Translations under genes and position numbers: made by a program
Shown: positions 10,801 to 20,849 of the stretch, one piece after another
Layout: the number at the start of each line of letters is the position of its first letter
How positions within the stretch are numbered: position 1 is the stretch's first letter
DNA from: Ophiosphaerella korrae
Lineage: Eukaryota > Ascomycota > Dothideomycetes > Pleosporales > Phaeosphaeriaceae
Assembly (NCBI GenBank): GCA_028456385.1
Contig: JALNQF010000476.1
Coordinates: forward strand, 1 to 27,545
Length of the DNA stretch: 27,545 nt
Direction of reading: 5' to 3'
The notes under the pieces: model-generated
Seen by the model: only the letters and a program-made list of their open reading frames with translations
The model's database searches: none
What the model was told of the DNA's origin: nothing

Positions 10801-12240
10801 TATTATTATTTCTTAACTAGCTCTCTTAGCTCCTCTATTTAGCTCGTATATATATACTAGAGTACTCTTAACTATAATCCTTTCTTATTTAGCCTAAATC
10901 TAGAAGCGTATTTTACTTCTCTATAAGAGCATTACTACTTTATTATCTTACCTAAGTATATATATATAGAGCTTATAGTATATTAGTAGTAGCTTTATAA
11001 AGCTTTTAAATACTTTTATTATTTTTTAGAGTATTTTACTTTATAATAAGTAAGTATAGAGCTTACTACTATACTTATACTTAAGTAGTATAGTCTAAAC
11101 CTCTCTAAAGTAGCTAGTAGGTATATTAAATAAGTCTTACGCTACTTACTAGTATAAGCGTAAAGTTCTCTCTTTAGGCTACTTTAAGATAACTTACTTA
11201 GCGTAAGCTATTAAGTAATACTTGTACTTAATACGCGCTATCCTATTAATACGTACGTTTCTTGCGCTTGTTACTAGCGCTTGTAGTACTTCTAGTCTAA
11301 GATAACTAGCTCTAGTATACTAAAGCTCTTCTACGTTACTTCTAGGCGTTGTACGCTATAAGTTAAGCTATTAATTAACTTAATTACTTTAAGTTACGCT
11401 TATAATAGTTAGATAAAACGCAATAGGCTTATATTTAATAAAAGTAAGATTATATTTATATATTAGCGTTACTAGTATAATACTCTCTACTAGCGTTCCT
11501 ACTCTTAGAGTTGCGTTAAAACCTTAATACTAAGCTCTAGCTTACTATAATTAAGCTTTAGATACTATATTAATATAAAATCCTTTAACTACTACTACTT
11601 TATAAAGTACAAGATTCTCTATACGCTTACTATAAGCTCTATTTAGAGTATTCTTAAGGACTTAAGTACTTTTACTAAGTATTAGAAACGCTTATATACT
11701 TACTTCTACGTAGCTTACGCCTTTTACTCTTATAAAGGAGCCTAGTTCTATAAGACTTATTAAGTTAACTAAGTAGAGAGTAGCTCTATTATTAAGTATA
11801 GTACTCTTAGAGAGTAAGTAAGTGTTAAAATCTAGCGTTAAGTAAGCTCTAGGTGCTAGCTTAATAAGTTTACCTAAGTTAATAAGTATACCTAGGTTAA
11901 TAAGTACTACGTTTAGCTAGCCTAAGTAGACTAGAGCCTTTAATTTAACTAACTCTAAGCTAGCTTTAACTAGTTCCTATAAAGGACTAGCTTACTTTTA
12001 AGTTACTAAGGTTTTAACTACTATAAAGCGTAGCTTATCTAAACAATCCTATATTTTTGCCTTTCTATTATCGTCTATTTTAAATAGATTACTAGTAAGC
12101 GCTACTTATACCTATCTACAATCTTATAGCTTCTAGTAGTAAGCTTAGCTATATAGGTAGTTATATTTTAAGTTAGTATTTAAGCTTAAGCTTAGCTATT
12201 AGATTTAAAGGAGGTTATAGCAATTTAATAAAAAGGCTTT
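7877..12240 (-). pseudogene. pol: Ty1/copia polyprotein: zinc knuckle, protease, integrase, RT, RNase H
   Basis: One minus-strand frame, interrupted mainly by TAA/TAG at Gln/Trp positions. In order: decayed zinc knuckle near 12121-12180 (ending KLQDCR); protease at 11779-11799 (LNNRAT, the catalytic Asp now Asn); GAG-pre-integrase with an EELWH-like start near 11325; Zn-binding site and integrase core at about 10740-11330 (EIIIKAIKIKISTNLLERL); integrase C-terminus (YIRYLVGYRASNIYRI) near 10380-10480; RT at about 8620-9400 (VFIYKLNQDSYFLKCKA, YSLKDLLLL); RNase H at about 7880-8340 (TTSTTKAKLL), ending near 7877. The order protease, integrase, RT is diagnostic of copia. A 26-bp duplication at 10659-10710 shifts the frame. 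No 3' LTR is recognisable to the left, so that end seems lost. Confidence 0.9.
10659..10710. repeat. 26-bp tandem duplication inside copia integrase
   Basis: Two identical 26-bp units, each beginning GCTTATATATTATAAGCG, lie at 10659-10684 and 10685-10710, with a partial third copy after. On the minus strand they duplicate the codons for SYAYNI. Since 26 is not a multiple of 3, the reading frame shifts between the integrase core and its C-terminal part. The two copies are identical, so the duplication probably arose after RIP. Confidence 0.85.
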
Positions 12241-12264
12241 TTTATAATAGCTATATAAGAGCCT

Positions 12265-12667
12265 TGTTAGAGAGGGATACTAAGGCTTTTAGAAAAGCCC
12301 TTTTTTAGTTAGTTACTTATAACTTAAAAGTAATAAGTATAAACTAAGTAGATTTATTATTCTCTCTATCTCTAGCCCTACGCTCTATTTATATATCTAC
12401 GATGTAGTAGTCTTAGCTAGGTCTCTCGAGATAGTAGCGAGCTAGATCCTTAATACTCTTTCTATTAAGGTGCTAGTTTCTTTATTATATTAGTTATACT
12501 AACGTAGTCTATCTCTTTATATATAAGATTCTTTGTTTAATTCTTTTATTTGTAAAGGTTAAGGCTGCGATCCTTTTAGCTATAGTAGGGTTAGTAGCTT
12601 AGTAATTGTTACGCCTGTGCGCTAAGCTAATTAGATCGCAGCACTAGCTTAAGCGAGCTAATTAATA
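12265..12667 (-). repeat. Probable solo LTR or other insert in copia gag
   Basis: About 400 bp between the Gag body and the zinc knuckle of the copia, not readable as coding. On the minus strand it would start TATTAATTAGCTCGC (from TGTTAATTAG...) and end TCTCTAACA, giving short TGTTA/TAACA ends. A TATA-like sequence (GATATATAAATAGAGCG) lies near 12385-12402 in that orientation. It is not similar to the copia's own LTR fragment at 13663-13775 or to the gypsy LTRs. No target duplication was found (AGCCT on the left, GATTC on the right), so the borders are uncertain. The part at 12562-12650 keeps unusually many CpA/TpG and GC bases. The GGCTTTTAGAAAAGCC hairpin near 12283-12298 is internal. Confidence 0.45.
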
Positions 12668-12693
12668 GATTCTAAGTATACCTAGAATCTATT
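12664..12693. repeat. 30-bp palindrome at the edge of the copia gag insert
   Basis: Arms AATAGATTCTA and TAGAATCTATT are perfect inverted repeats around a short centre (AGTATACC). It straddles the right border proposed for the LTR-like insert. Confidence 0.8.
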
Positions 12694-13620
12694 ACGCCTC
12701 TCTACGTACATACTATCGAGTATCTAATTATATAACTTATCTAATATTAGCTTAGATCCTCTAAATATTATAAATACGCTAGCTCCTTAATTAGTAGTTT
12801 AGAGCTTATACTCTTATAATAGAGCTAAGTAGATACTACTAATTTGCTCTAGCGTAAGTGCCTTTAAGCTAAGGACTAAGCTCTAGATTACTAATTAGCT
12901 TATTATCTAAGCCTAGTCTAGAGCTAGCTTTAGCGTTAACGCTTCTAGGAAATCTTACACTACAAGCTCGCCTATTACCTCTATAATATTGTACGCAATT
13001 ATATACTAATATAGGCGTAGCTACTTATTATACTAGAGCTCTAGTAATTAGCGTCCTTAGCGAGCCTTTTATAGATAGGCTTAGTATTAAGCTTAGATAA
13101 GATTATTAGCGCTAGTATTAGATAAGGCTAGTAAGCTCTTTAGCGTTTAGACAAGCTCTTATAACGTAGCTTTATTATTTGTAAGTAGAGTTATCTTAGC
13201 TATTACTAGATAGCTTAGATTAACTATAGCGTTTACCTAGGCGCTTAGAGCTCTAAGGCGTACTATTCGTAATACCTAGGTATCTTTTATAGCCTAGTAT
13301 TTCTCTATTATAAGCTTATAGGTAGCTACCTCTTCTACTATTACTAGGCTCTTTAGTTTAAGTTAAACTAGTTTATTAGCGTAGATATTAGGGACGTTAT
13401 TAGCTTCTAGATTAACTAGCTACTAGATACCTAGCTTAAGAGTATTATAATAGAGTTATATAAACTATACTAGCTATTATAAATACTTATTAAGTAAAGT
13501 AGTACCTTTATTAAGTAGAGTAATCTTACTATAAGATATTATAAGCGTTTAAGTAATAGATAAAATAAGATAGGATAAGATAAGAGTATACTAAGCTTGT
13601 AATCTCTTACTATAGTGTAT
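12694..13620 (-). pseudogene. gag: gag of the copia element
   Basis: Minus-strand frame of about 300 codons with only RIP-type stops and no indel between 13620 and 12720. The product has the UBN2-like Gag fold order: a segment WAIKDT..VLRIVRLRAL near 13250-13290 (Trp restored), ATL.ELV.TLKSLLALSNTS near 13090-13180, KA..GR..LEL near 13020-13080, VV.DFLEALTLKLAL near 12925-12970, and LTLE.ISSIYLALL..YKL.TTN near 12790-12860. This matches fungal copia Gag. It starts close to the primer-binding site. It is in the same register as the downstream polyprotein but separated from it by the roughly 400-bp insert. The start codon is not identifiable. Confidence 0.82.
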
Positions 13621-13646
13621 AGGATAGAACTATTAAGTAATTTTTA

Positions 13647-13662
13647 GCGCTAGGCTTATAAC
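13647..13662 (-). promoter_or_regulatory. Primer-binding site of the copia (initiator tRNA-Met anticodon arm)
   Basis: The plus strand reads GCGCTAGGCTTATAAC. The fungal initiator tRNA-Met anticodon arm is GCGCTGGGCTCATAAC; the two differences are TG to TA and CA to TA, both RIP changes. Several copia-group elements prime with a half-tRNA cleaved in the initiator anticodon loop, so the minus-strand complement is the expected binding site. It lies just upstream of gag and directly inside the LTR end at 13663. Confidence 0.8.
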
Positions 13663-13775
13663 TATTGCGAGATATAAGCTTAGAAATAAGTAAGAGATAA
13701 TTATTAATTAAAGAGCTATCTAAGCTAGGCTACTTATATATAGTAGAGTAGCTTAAATAGCTTATATAGCTTACT
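13663..13775 (-). repeat. Part of the copia 5' LTR, cut by gypsy copy 2
   Basis: Starts TATTGCGAGA (from TGTTGCGAGA) directly next to the primer-binding site and runs to the insertion point of copy 2. No matching 3' LTR was found left of 7877, so its outer border cannot be defined by comparison. Confidence 0.6.
13771..13775. repeat. Target-site duplication of gypsy copy 2 (left, TTACT)
   Basis: TTACT precedes the left LTR and recurs unchanged at 20804-20808 after the right LTR, a perfect 5-bp duplication. Confidence 0.9.
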
Positions 13776-14202
13776 TATTATAGGCTACCTATTATTAACT
13801 ATAAGTAACTATAATAGGAGTTAGTAGATTAAGAGATAATAACAAAAGCTCGTATTAAGATCTACAATAACTATAAATAATAAAAGATATTTTGTAACTA
13901 TCTTGTATTAGCGTTCTATAGTTAATAGATTAAATTACTAATACTATCCTAATAATACGTATTCTTCTAACTATATACTCGTTATAATCTATAATCTATA
14001 GTTACTAAGAATAGTAGATTATAGATTGTCTTAATCTATAATCTATTAATACTAAGAGTCTATAGATTATAGATTACCCTAGGTATCCTAATTATATATA
14101 GTCTCCTAATCGAGGTCGTTACTCTACTTGTCTTATACTTCGTTAGCGCCTAGGTAGAGACTAATTAGTTCTATCCTAATTTCTTCTATTACGCCTATAA
14201 TA
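13776..14202 (-). repeat. 3' LTR of gypsy copy 2
   Basis: 427 bp, ends CCTATAATA at 14194-14202, directly followed by the polypurine tract. It contains paired hairpins at 13982-14078 built on AATCTATAATCTATAG and its inverse around TACTAAG. Confidence 0.95.
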
Positions 14203-14219
14203 CTATCTCCCCCTTTAGG
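14203..14219 (-). promoter_or_regulatory. Polypurine tract of gypsy copy 2
   Basis: Minus strand CCTAAAGGGGGAGATAG directly before the 3' LTR; the G-rich core is typical of LTR element polypurine tracts. Confidence 0.8.
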
Positions 14220-14449
14220 TAGGTCCTAGTTTTCCTATCCTAAAGCTAGAGTTATTAATCTAGTTTCTTCGTTAATATAGAGTTCTTTATCTTCTCTTAT
14301 ACCTGTTTTATCTATACGTTGTTACTACCTTCTTACTAATTGCGTATTACGCAATAGTATTAAAATATTTCCTTGTTCTTGTTATACTTCTCCTAAGTTA
14401 AACCCTAAGTCTTTTCTTTGTATTATTTCTATAAATAATAGTAGGGCTT

Positions 14450-14914
14450 ATAAGGTGTATATTTGTATAAATATACGTAGTTCTTATAACGTGTCTAGTG
14501 TTTTTCTTTCTAAGTGTAAGTTTATTATACTTATTTTTGCGTCTAGGCTTAATAATAATAGGGAAAGCTATTAACTAAACTTAAGAGAAATTACTATCTT
14601 AAATTGTAGAAGCTAAAGCTAAGTGTAAGCGTATCTAAGAGCTTACGTAGAGTAAGCTAGTAGAGAATTAAGCTTATTTCTCTTATCTTTATAAGATAAA
14701 GGCCTTAAATAATAAAAAATTAGCTAAGTAGTTAGTAGCTCTAGAAGCTAAGCTAGACTTAGATAAGGCGTTTAATGTTGCTATAGTAGGTCCTACGCTA
14801 AACGTCTCTATTATCTCTCTATCTATTATTAGTAATATTAGTTCTCTTAGTTTACTACTAGGCGTTTAAGAGGGTTTTGATTTTAGAACTCCTCTAATTT
14901 CTTAGGGTAATTAA
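14450..14914 (+). pseudogene. Antisense accessory open frame of gypsy copy 2
   Basis: Homologue of 1045-1386. From 14561 the frame reads 117 codons to a stop at 14912-14914 after SQGN (Gln restored), with RIP-type stops only. Recognisable pieces are IVEAKAKCKRI, SKLVEN, LYKIKALNNKKLAK and ALEAKLDLDKAFNV, a long Lys/Glu/Ala/Leu helix suggesting a coiled coil. A Ser/Leu-rich segment and GFDFRTPLIS follow. A second frame upstream (14238-14580) stays open for about 100 codons with one stop and carries Cys residues (RCYYLLTNC, PCSCY), so a Cys-rich N-terminal domain out of frame by an indel is possible. The start codon is not found. The end is antisense to the pol C-terminus. Confidence 0.65.
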
Positions 14915-17900
14915 GATTATCTTCTAGTTCCTATATTTCTTCCTATAGTTATCCTTTCTCGTCTATACTTATCTATTCTACTAGGTAGTAGTTTCTTCTA
15001 TTATAAAACTAGTATTATAGGATTTCTTTTACTTCTTATTTTTCTTATTCTCTATACGTGTCTACTTTATACACTAGTAGTTCTACGTTCTATAGTACTT
15101 GTTCTAGTAGGGCTACGTAGAATATTAGGTATATCTTTATCTTATTTAGTAGCTTTAATCTAAATATAACTAGTGTAACTTCTTTCTTAATTTTGTATAG
15201 TTCTATCTTAACGTAGTCTAATTTTAAGTTTAAGCGCTTAGTCTTAATATTTTTCTATACTAACTATACTTTTTCTCCTTCTCTAAGTTAAGGTCCCTTT
15301 TTATACTTTTTATTATAGTACTTTACTATACAATTATATAAGAATTCTAAATCTTATTTTAGTTAATCGTGTATATTTTTAAGTCTATTAGCGAAGTTTT
15401 CTCGTCTTAGAGACTAAGATATCTAGTTTCTTAGTGTCTAGTATATATTAGGCTTAAATCTATAGTTTGCGAAGAAGGGTAATATTTCTATTACTATATT
15501 CTTTACGCTATTATATACTAACTATGCTATAGGTAGTAACTATACCTAATTATTCTAGTTGTAGTTAAGGTAATATCTTAAATACTACTCTACTATTTAA
15601 TTTATTTATTCTAATTATCTATCTATTTATAGTTAATATACTATAGACATTGCGTATTATATTCCTAATTGTACTATTATTGTTCTCTATAGTTTTAATG
15701 TAAATCGTATATCTCTATCTATAATAATCTTGTCTAGTAGTCTATATTAACTAATTATAGTTCCTAAGACCTAATATATAGTAACCTCTATCTTACTTTT
15801 CTCTTTGTATAGTTAGAAGTATATATACTTTATAAGTTTATCTACTATTATTATAATTCTATTATATTTAACTCCTAATATTAGATCTTTAGACTTAGGT
15901 AGTTTCGTAATAAAGTCTATCGTAATAACTCTCTATAGTTATTCTAGTATTTCTACTAGTTGTAGCTTTCTATATAGTGCGTATCTATTATACTTACTCT
16001 TGTAGTATTCTATATAGTCTTGTAGTACTTCTATTACTAGTTATCTTACTTTTAGAATATAGTAGTCTCGTAGTAGTCTATCTAATGTTTTTTTAATTCC
16101 TTAGTAACTATATACTAGTAATTTATAGAATTGTCTTATAAATTCTCTTTATATCTTACTTAGAATATATATTCTTCTATAGGCTTATACAAATCCTTCT
16201 TAGATTTCTAATTTTTCTATTTCTTTAGATACTTCTTGCGTTATTTTCTAAATCTATTTGTCTAGCTTGCTACTTATTCTCTTAAGTGTTGCGGCTATCT
16301 TAGGTATATTTAGGACTAAATATCCTTCTTCGTTTTTAACTAGAACTATACTAGTAGCGTTTACTTCTTTTTATAAGTCTAGTCTTCTACTAAGGGCGTC
16401 TATAAATTAGTTATCCTTCTCTTTTATATATATAATTTCTATATTAAACGTTAATAGAAATTCCTACTATCTTGTATAGCGTTGTAACAATTCCTTATTT
16501 ATTATAAATCCTATAAGATTTTTGTAATCTATATAAACCTTTATCTAGTACTTTACTCCTTATAGGTATACTCTCTATTATTTAAATACTTTATAAATCG
16601 CTAGTATTTCCTTATTATAGATTAAGTAGTTAAGTTCTACTGTTTTTATTTTCTTAGAAAAGTATTTAGCTAAGTATTCCTTTTTAATCTCTAGATCTTC
16701 TTGTATTAGTACTATTCTGTATACTAAATTAGATACATCTATTTTTACTATCGCTAGTAGGTCTAGGTTATATATTCTAATAACTAGGTTTTCTATAAAC
16801 TTTCTTTTAATCCTTTTAAATACTTTATCGCATTCTTTTATCTATTTAAAAAGTATATCTTTTTTTATAAGTCTTGTTATTAGTTCTATATCTTTAGACT
16901 ATCTTACTATTAACTTCCTATAAAAGTTAGCTAGTCTATAAAATTATTGTACCTCTTTTAGGTTCTTTAGGGTTAGCTATTTGTTAATTAATCTAATCTT
17001 TTCTAAGTCGATTATAATTTTTCCTAGTTTAATAATAAATCTAAGGAAATCTGTTTTCTTTGTATAGAACTCGCATTTTCTTATTTTAAGAAATAGTTTA
17101 TTTTCTACTAGTTTCTCTAGTACATTATATACGTGTTATACATGTTCTTTCTCTATTTCTAAGAATATAAGGATATTGTCTAAGTATATAAATATAAATA
17201 TGTCTAAGTACTTTTTTAGTACTATATTAATTCTTTCTTAGAATACTACTAGTACGTTTATTAAGCTAAATAGCATAACTAGATATTTGTATAGTCTATA
17301 CTATATTCTAAACGCTATTTTCTATTTATTACCTTTTTTAATTCTAATCTAATAGTAGGCGTTCTAGATATCTAGTTTTGTAAAGACTTTCGCTCTTTAT
17401 AGTCTATCTTATATTTTGTCTATTTATAGTAGTAGGTATTAATTCTTATTAGTAATTATATTAGTTTTCCTAAAATCTACGTAAGGTCTCTTGTTACTTA
17501 TCCCTTTTTTGTCTACAAATATTAGTCTATATACTACTAAAGATTTAGACTCTTTTATCTATCCTTTCTTTATTGCGTTTTAGATAAATATTTGCTTAAT
17601 TTTAGATTCTTCTTCTATCTTTTAGTAGACTAGGCTCTATCCCGCATTTTTACCTTCTTCTAATTCTATTACTAAGTCCTATAGTTAGTATTCTAGAAGG
17701 TAATCTTCTAGCTCTATAAGCTGTTTTTCCTATTTCTTATATTCTTTAAGGAATTCTCCTTTATATATACTTATGTTAGCTTTTAACATATCTTGTCTAA
17801 GATAGTTAATTTTTCCTATTCTCTAATTAATTCTTAGGTTAGTTATCTATAACTATAGTATTCCTAATATTATATCTTATTTGTTATTAATTGTTGTTAT

Positions 17901-19109
17901 ATCTATAACTATATTCTTAATCTCTAGTCTTTCTAGTCTTAATATTAAAGGTACTGTCTTAAATTATATAGGTTTCTAAAATAGTTTCTCTTTAATTGTA
18001 CTTAACTATTAAGAGTATTTCTTTGTTATATACTTTATTCCTTGTATTTCTATAAACTTCTTTAATATAAAGTTTCTTGTAGCTCTACTATTAATTATTA
18101 GTTGTACTTCCTTTTCTTAGTATATACTTGTTTTTGTAATATATAGGCTTCTTATACCTTCTAGCTTTTCTTGCTTTAGTAATTTGTTAAACTATCTATC
18201 TTTCTAGGGCTATAGCCCTATTTTAAGTTTATGTTCCTTGTGTTTTAGATATTTATTGTTTGTACATTTATACTATAGTCCTCCTTAGACGTATTTCTTA
18301 GTTAACTTAGATCTAGGTCTTACTACTAGGTATCTATCTTCTAGGATTATCTCCTATCCTTAGATATCTTCTACTAAGATTACTCTTGTATAGTTATAGC
18401 CTCTTCTTCTTATAGGCTATATATTGTTGTTTGCTTTAGAGTTTCTATATGTAATATAGTTCTTATCTAGGTATAATATCTATAATGCTTTAAAGTGTAC
18501 TAGATGTTTTAGGTCTATTATCTTATTATCTCCTTCTTAGTACCTATCTCTACTAGGGGTATTTATTATTAGGATATAGTACACTACTAGTATTCTTAGT
18601 GTATAGGCTTTATTAATCTATTGCGTTTTTCTTATAAGGTATTACTATTCTCTAGGTATAGGCATTCTTCCTACTATAACTATATATTACTTTATCTATT
18701 CTTAAAATAGTATAAACTTAGTTTCTTTAGAATTGCGTTCTTTCTAGTCTTTATACGCTTCTTCTATACTTATAACTATTAAGTATATTTAAACAAATCT
18801 CTATTCTTTACTTTGTTCTTCTATATCTATTATTGTATAGCTATTATAGCTATATATTATTAGCTAGGTATACTCTATACCTCTTATACTAACTCTTTTC
18901 TTACTTCCTCGCAGTTCTTTAGAGGTAGTTGTTGTAGTCTCTTTATCTAGTACTAGTCCTTCAGCCTAAATTAATAGTACTAGGAGCTCTTCCTCTTCTA
19001 AATCTTCTATTAGTAGGTCTATTACTTAGGTTATCTCTTTTAGCTAAGCTTTTGTTCTACTTTCTTTTATTATAGCTACTTTCTACTTCTATTATAAGAA
19101 GTATCCTAC
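14870..19109 (-). pseudogene. pol: pol of gypsy copy 2
   Basis: Minus strand. Protease NSRAT at 18078-18092 (from DSGAT), RT box YLDN at 17175-17186, RNase H at about 16370-16780, integrase at about 15230-16230, and chromodomain at about 14885-15045 (EVKEIL at its start, YYLVE, then EELEDNL after restoring stops). Substitutions relative to copy 1 are almost only transitions, and no large indel is seen. The C-terminal end overlaps the antisense frame on the other strand. Non-functional because of the Asp to Asn change in protease and numerous stops. Confidence 0.88.
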
Positions 19110-20335
19110 TCCTTATTTACTAGAAAGATATATATAGTAGTTGTCTTTATAATAAAAGGTCTAATAGAGTATTACGTATTGTATTTCTTTACTCTTAGCT
19201 ACCTTCTCCTAAGGTTTAGCCTATACTTGTAGTACTTCTTTCTTCTTCTTAGTCGTCTTTAACTAAGTTTCTTTCTTTAGGTCTTTACTTCTACAGTCTT
19301 TTATAAAGTGTCCTAGTTTCTTATATTTATAATATACTATATCTCTCTTCTTTTATAATTAGTAGTCTTTTACATAGTAGCCTTTCTTACTATAGTTAAA
19401 GTACGTAAAGTCCTTATTCTTCTTTTTCTTCTTATCTTTATTAGCGTTAAGGATTATAAGGTCTCCTTTATTGTAGTTCTAGGTGTAACCTCTATACTTA
19501 TTCTTCTTCTATTCTTAAAGATCGTTATCTATTTATATTACCTATTACTTTAAAGCTTCTAGTGTTTGTAGTTTCTCTATATATATTATCTTGTATCTAA
19601 TCTTAGAGTTAAGTCCTTGTTTAAATCGTAACATTAAGGCTAACTCGTTCTATTCCGTGTTTTGCGATAGTTATTTAAACTATAATACGTATTTAGGGAC
19701 ACTCTAGTTTTGTATAAGCTTCTCTAGTTACTCTTTAGCTTGTTAGGTAACGTCTATATCTCTAAACGCTACTCTTATTTGTTTAGTAAAGTATTTATAA
19801 CTTCTAAAAATAGCTCTAGTTTTGTCCTTCTAGGTTATTAGAGAGTATATTGTATAATCTATCTAGTAGGGCTCGTACTATCTTATTACGTCTTCTTCGA
19901 AGTGCAATCTAATATATATTACCTTTTTTTCTTCTATATTAAAGTGTAGTACTTATATATCTATTTAGAGTTATGCTAATACAATAAAGGGTCTTAGTTT
20001 CTCTCTTTCTCTATTAAACTTCTTAAGTACTAGTATCTTTAGTAGTTTCTTTATTGCACTTATTTCTAATCTTTAGGTAATTAGTTCTATCTAGTTTTAT
20101 CCTTAGATAATAGCTTTAATTTATACTTTGTTCTATTTTACGTAATCTTAAAGCTCCTTATTCTACGTTTCTAAGGCGTTAATTACTATTTTTATATCTT
20201 CTTTGTTGTTAATTAGTTAGTTAAGACAACCTGTAATTGTTTCCTATGTAGTACTATCTAATTCCTAACTACTCTTAGGGGCTTTACCTAATTATTTTGT
20301 TGAACTTTCTACTATCGTGTTAGCTAGACTACGCG
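19110..20335 (-). pseudogene. gag: gag of gypsy copy 2
   Basis: The best-preserved gag in the window. From about 20330 the minus-strand frame gives TIVESST, a Gln/Lys/Glu-rich helical region, then the capsid-like domain (VIYIRLHFEEDVIR near 19900; FTKQIRVAFRDIDVT near 19750; NELALMLRFKQGLNSKIR near 19620). Two zinc knuckles of the CX2CX4HX4C type follow at about 19290-19420: YFNYSKKGYYVKDY, where Cys and His have become Tyr, and YYKYKKLGHFIKDC, which keeps one Cys and one His. A basic tail ends near 19115. Stops are TAA/TAG only. The start codon is lost or non-obvious. Confidence 0.82.
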
Positions 20336-20376
20336 CTACTTACGCTTCGCTTCTTGTAATAACTAAATTAGCAAGG

Positions 20377-20803
20377 TGTTATAGGCTACTTATCGTTAAC
20401 TATAGGCAACTATAATAGGGGTTAGTAAATTAAGAGATAATAACAAAAGCTCGTATTAGGATCTATAATAACTGTAAACAATAAAAGATGTTTCGCAACT
20501 ATCTTGTATTAGCGTTCTGTAGTTAATAGATTAAATTGCTAATACTATCCTAATAATACGTATTCTTCTAACTATATACTTGTTGTAATCTATAATCTAT
20601 AGTTGCTAAGAATAGTAGATTATAGATTATCCTAATCTATAATCTATTAATACTAAGAGTCTATAGATTATAGATTACCCTAGGTATCTTAATTATGTAT
20701 AGTCTCCTAATTAAAGTTGTTACCCCGCTCGTCCTATGCTTTGTTAGCGCCTAGGTAGAGACTAATTAGTTCTATCCTAATTTCTTATATTACGCCTATA
20801 ATA
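20377..20803 (-). repeat. 5' LTR of gypsy copy 2
   Basis: 427 bp, begins on the plus strand with an unmutated TGTTATAGG. Paired hairpins lie at 20583-20680. Differences from the 3' LTR are C/T and G/A transitions (for example GGCAACTATAATAGGGG against AGTAACTATAATAGGAG). Confidence 0.95.
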
Positions 20804-20808
20804 TTACT
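20804..20808. repeat. Target-site duplication of gypsy copy 2 (right, TTACT)
   Basis: Identical to 13771-13775. Confidence 0.9.
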
Positions 20809-20848
20809 TACTACTATAAGCTTACCTAAATTATATAGAGTAGAGCTC
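20809..20848 (-). repeat. Possible remainder of the copia 5' LTR
   Basis: About 40 bases between the copy 2 duplication and the first base alignable to gypsy pol. By position this is the continuation of the copia LTR interrupted by copy 2. There is no second LTR to confirm it. Confidence 0.35.
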
Positions 20849-20849
20849 T

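Larger units (their letters stand above)
7877..13775 (-). mobile_element. RIPed Ty1/copia retrotransposon, with part of its 5' LTR
   Basis: The element extends from the polyprotein end to the 5' LTR fragment at 13663-13775; the LTR appears to continue after gypsy copy 2, from about 20809 to 20848. Support: the complete copia domain order, a Gag upstream in the same frame register, and a primer-binding site at 13647-13662 matching the initiator-tRNA anticodon arm. Without the LTR-like insert (12265-12667) the Gag-Pol is about 5.2 kb. It predates gypsy copy 2, which is inserted in its LTR. Confidence 0.82.
13776..20803 (-). mobile_element. Gypsy copy 2: full-length RIPed Ty3/gypsy chromovirus
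   Basis: 7,028 bp, minus strand, same family and layout as copy 1. Two 427-bp LTRs run from TGTTATAGG (kept at 20377; TATTATAGG at 13776) to CCTATAATA, which restores to perfect inverted ends TGTTATAGG/CCTATAACA. It is flanked by a perfect TTACT duplication and sits inside the copia 5' LTR. The internal sequence aligns with copy 1 throughout at an offset of about 13.52 kb, and differences are mostly C/T or G/A. It is somewhat less RIPed than the other copies in gag and the 5' LTR. Confidence 0.95.

Noticed and set aside
11401..11700. Plus-strand reading resembling a LINE reverse transcriptase tail (NRLIFNKSK)
   Set aside because: The minus strand of the same stretch reads continuously as the copia region from protease to GAG-pre-integrase, in register with both sides, so the plus reading is a chance antisense frame.
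12225..12310. Bacterial-type intrinsic terminators (GGCTTTT...AAAAGCC hairpins followed by T runs)
   Set aside because: The window is eukaryotic; these are AT-rich hairpins within or beside an LTR-like insert.
12562..12650. A tRNA-like or small structured RNA gene
   Set aside because: It has a terminal inverted repeat and higher GC, but I see no B-box (GGTTCRA-type) or cloverleaf arms. It is better treated as part of the LTR-like insert.
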